Source: Deltaproteobacteria bacterium
Lineage (GTDB): Bacteria > Desulfobacterota > GWC2-55-46
Assembly (NCBI GenBank): GCA_016234855.1
Contig: JACRNO010000047.1
Location: forward strand, 1 to 41,807
DNA length: 41,807 nucleotides
Reading direction: 5' to 3'
Shown here: positions 40,570 through 41,807 of the stretch, one piece after another
Layout of the letters: every line of letters starts with the position of its first letter
Position numbering within the stretch: position 1 is the stretch's first letter
The notes under the pieces: generated by a model
The model's input: the letters and a program-made list of their open reading frames with translations, nothing else
Database searches by the model: none
What the model was told of the DNA's origin: nothing
Made by a program: the position numbers and the translations under genes

Positions 40570-40745
40570 TTGATAAGGTGTTCCGGAGCGCGCAAGCGGC
40601 CGGACAAGAGGGAATCCCGTTAAAAATCGGGAGCTGCCCCGCAACTGTAAGCGGCCTTGAAATTGATATCCGCAACCGCCACTGGTCATAACCGGGAAGG
40701 CGGCGGATAGCAGTATAAACCGCGAGCCAGGAGACCTGCCTTATC
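40570..40745 (+). ncRNA. Cobalamin riboswitch
   Basis: Conserved elements occur in order: AAGGTGTTCCGGAGC, GGGAATCCCGTT, GCCCCGCAACTGTAA and the B12 box GCCAGGAGACCTGCC (40726-40740). It is the aptamer that binds adenosylcobalamin. The downstream region forms a GC-rich GGTGTT/AACACC-flanked structure and then a terminator at 40834, so control is probably by premature termination ahead of cobO. Confidence 0.93.
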
Positions 40746-40833
40746 TCAACGGGTGTTGGTCCCTCGAGGGAGGGGGCCGCCTGCGGCCGCTCTCCGTACG
40801 CGGCCGCTAAACACCACGACGCCTTGACCAGGA

Positions 40834-40869
40834 CCCATCCCTTGTTCAATTACGGGGATGGGTTTTTTT
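40834..40869 (+). terminator. Riboswitch-linked terminator before cobO
   Basis: CCCATCCC/GGGATGGG stem with a 13-base loop followed by seven T, ending 24 bases ahead of cobO. It is the off-state of the riboswitch. Confidence 0.88.
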
Positions 40870-40892
40870 GTTGTCCGGAGGAGACTCAGAGG

Positions 40893-41429
40893 ATGGCCGC
40901 AAAGGGACTCATACACATCTATACGGGCGAAGGCAAGGGCAAGACAACGGCGGCCATCGGCCTTGCCGTGCGCGCCGCTGGCTGGGGCGCTACCGTGCTC
41001 TTTGTCCAGTTCTTCAAGGAGGACTCGGCAGCCTCGGGCGAGAAGGAGTTTTTCAGGCGCGCGGGCATCGAGCTTATAAGATCGAACTGCCGCCACCCGA
41101 TATTCACGAAGGGGCGCACGGACGAGGCCGGAGTCAAGGCGGCCATCAGGGGGACATTCGATGCGGTAAAGGCCCGCCTTGCCCTTGCTGAAGGCATACC
41201 CGGCCTTCTCGTCCTGGACGAGGTCATGGCGGCAATAAGAGGCGGCTGGCTTTCCGCGGAAGAGGTTGTCGAACTCCTGGCCGAGAGACCGGCCGGTGTC
41301 GAGGTCGTGCTCACCGGAAGGGACGCGCCTGTCGAACTGATGCAGGTCGCGGACTACGTCACCGAGATGCTCAAGATAAAACACCCGTTTGACACGGGCA
41401 CAACAGCCCGTAAGGGCGTTGAGTATTGA
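40893..41429 (+). CDS. cobO: Cob(I)yrinic acid a,c-diamide adenosyltransferase
   Basis: ATG 40893 follows GGAGGAG; an upstream in-frame ATG lies within the terminator and is rejected. 178 residues: GLIHIYTGEGKGKTTAAIGL P-loop, VLFVQFFKEDSAASGE, GLLVLDEVMAAIRGGW, VVLTGRDAPVELMQVADYVT, ending MLKIKHPFDTGTTARKGVEY, all typical of CobO/BtuR. It adenosylates the corrinoid cobalt. Its stop overlaps the cobU start (TGATG). Confidence 0.95.
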   Translation: MAAKGLIHIYTGEGKGKTTAAIGLAVRAAGWGATVLFVQFFKEDSAASGEKEFFRRAGIELIRSNCRHPIFTKGRTDEAGVKAAIRGTFDAVKARLALAEGIPGLLVLDEVMAAIRGGWLSAEEVVELLAERPAGVEVVLTGRDAPVELMQVADYVTEMLKIKHPFDTGTTARKGVEY

Positions 41430-41807
41430 TGCGGGACGCGCGCGGGGACGGCCCGCACGGATTCACCTTTGTCCTCGGAGGAGCGCGCAGCGGCAAGAGC
41501 GCGTTTGCCCAGGGCCTTGCGCTCAAGGCCGGAAGCCCGCGAGTCTATCTCGCCACGGCCGAGGCGCTGGACGCGGAGATGGCCGGGCGCATTGCAGCCC
41601 ACAGGCTCTCAAGGGGCGACGGGTGGCTCACCATCGAAGAACCCCTCGACTTGACAGGCCGCATCATGAAAATGGAACTCGGCTCAGGGGTCATGCTCAT
41701 CGACTGCATTACCCTCTGGATTACAAACCTCATGGCTGCGGGACGCACGGATGAGGAAATATTAAAAGAGGTTGACGGGCTTGTGGCTGCCTGCGGACGC
41801 ACGAACG
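41429..41807 (+). CDS. cobU: Adenosylcobinamide kinase/guanylyltransferase CobU (3' end outside window)
   Basis: ATG 41429 overlaps the cobO stop. The 126 visible residues include P-loop FVLGGARSGKSAFAQGLALK, YLATAEALDAEMAGRIAAHR with the guanylylated-histidine region, and MLIDCITLWITNLM. CobU phosphorylates adenosylcobinamide and transfers GMP to it, the step before adding the lower ligand; it is coupled to cobO under the riboswitch. Confidence 0.93.
   Translation, partial: MRDARGDGPHGFTFVLGGARSGKSAFAQGLALKAGSPRVYLATAEALDAEMAGRIAAHRLSRGDGWLTIEEPLDLTGRIMKMELGSGVMLIDCITLWITNLMAAGRTDEEILKEVDGLVAACGRTN

Noticed and set aside
40408-40849. Minus-strand open frames over the riboswitch
   Set aside because: The conserved B12 aptamer and terminator explain this sequence on the plus strand.

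Overview
The window looks like part of the chromosome of a GC-rich, free-living Gram-negative bacterium, most likely a deltaproteobacterium (Desulfobacterota-like). The evidence is the gene order rho, rpmE, thyX, prfA, murA, hisG, hisD, hisB, hisH, hisA, hisF on one strand, a short-form HisG, thyX among the housekeeping genes, and a cobalamin riboswitch ahead of cobO and cobU. This is inferred from gene order and protein style; no search was possible.

Positions 1-15742 are the right end of a phage-like integrated element. Its left end lies outside the window. A large serine recombinase on the plus strand (14198-15739) sits at the junction, and every other gene of the element reads leftward. 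In order of transcription these are: two overlapping unrecognised proteins and an AT-rich possible Nmad-type protein (13988-11003); a Com-like zinc finger and a sigma-like regulator (10651-9615); a recombination and replication block of Sak4-like ATPase, DUF669 protein, nuclease, helicase and primase-helicase (9559-3740); a repeat-rich possible origin (3443-3739); and a DNA-modification block with a Mom-like gene, a tail-Z-like gene and two ParB-methyltransferase fusions, one frame-broken and one running off the edge (3442-1).

Positions 15698-21211 are a second, 5.5 kb element bounded by a 45-bp direct repeat of the 3' half of tRNA-Asn. It carries a ribbon-helix-helix protein, small unknown proteins, HicBA, three 23-bp iteron-like repeats, two divergent XRE regulators with operators, a replication-type winged-helix protein, an AlpA-like excisionase and a tyrosine integrase next to the intact tRNA-Asn. 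The serine recombinase of the first element terminates inside the tRNA fragment, so both elements appear stacked in the same tRNA gene.

Positions 21518-38726 are chromosomal and read leftward: the his operon, murA, prfA, thyX, rpmE, rho, coaE, pgeF, rluD and a small conserved gene. Two islands interrupt it. A three-gene AT-rich HEPN cassette is fused into the his operon between hisD and hisB with four-base overlaps (24511-25777). A restriction-modification island (cytosine-5 methyltransferase, restriction enzyme, Vsr) lies between rho and rpmE (31686-33836). Palindromic repeats occupy several spacers.

Positions 38713-41807 hold a GntR/FCD regulator diverging from a probable CbiR-type cobamide remodelling enzyme, then the cobalamin riboswitch with its terminator, cobO, and the start of cobU.

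The main candidates for something new are the Com/Mom/methyltransferase phage module with a hairpin over the start of the gene after com, the unrecognised 11003-13988 cargo next to the recombinase, the HEPN cassette inside the his operon, and the nested inverted repeats at 10681-10833 and 16702-16813.
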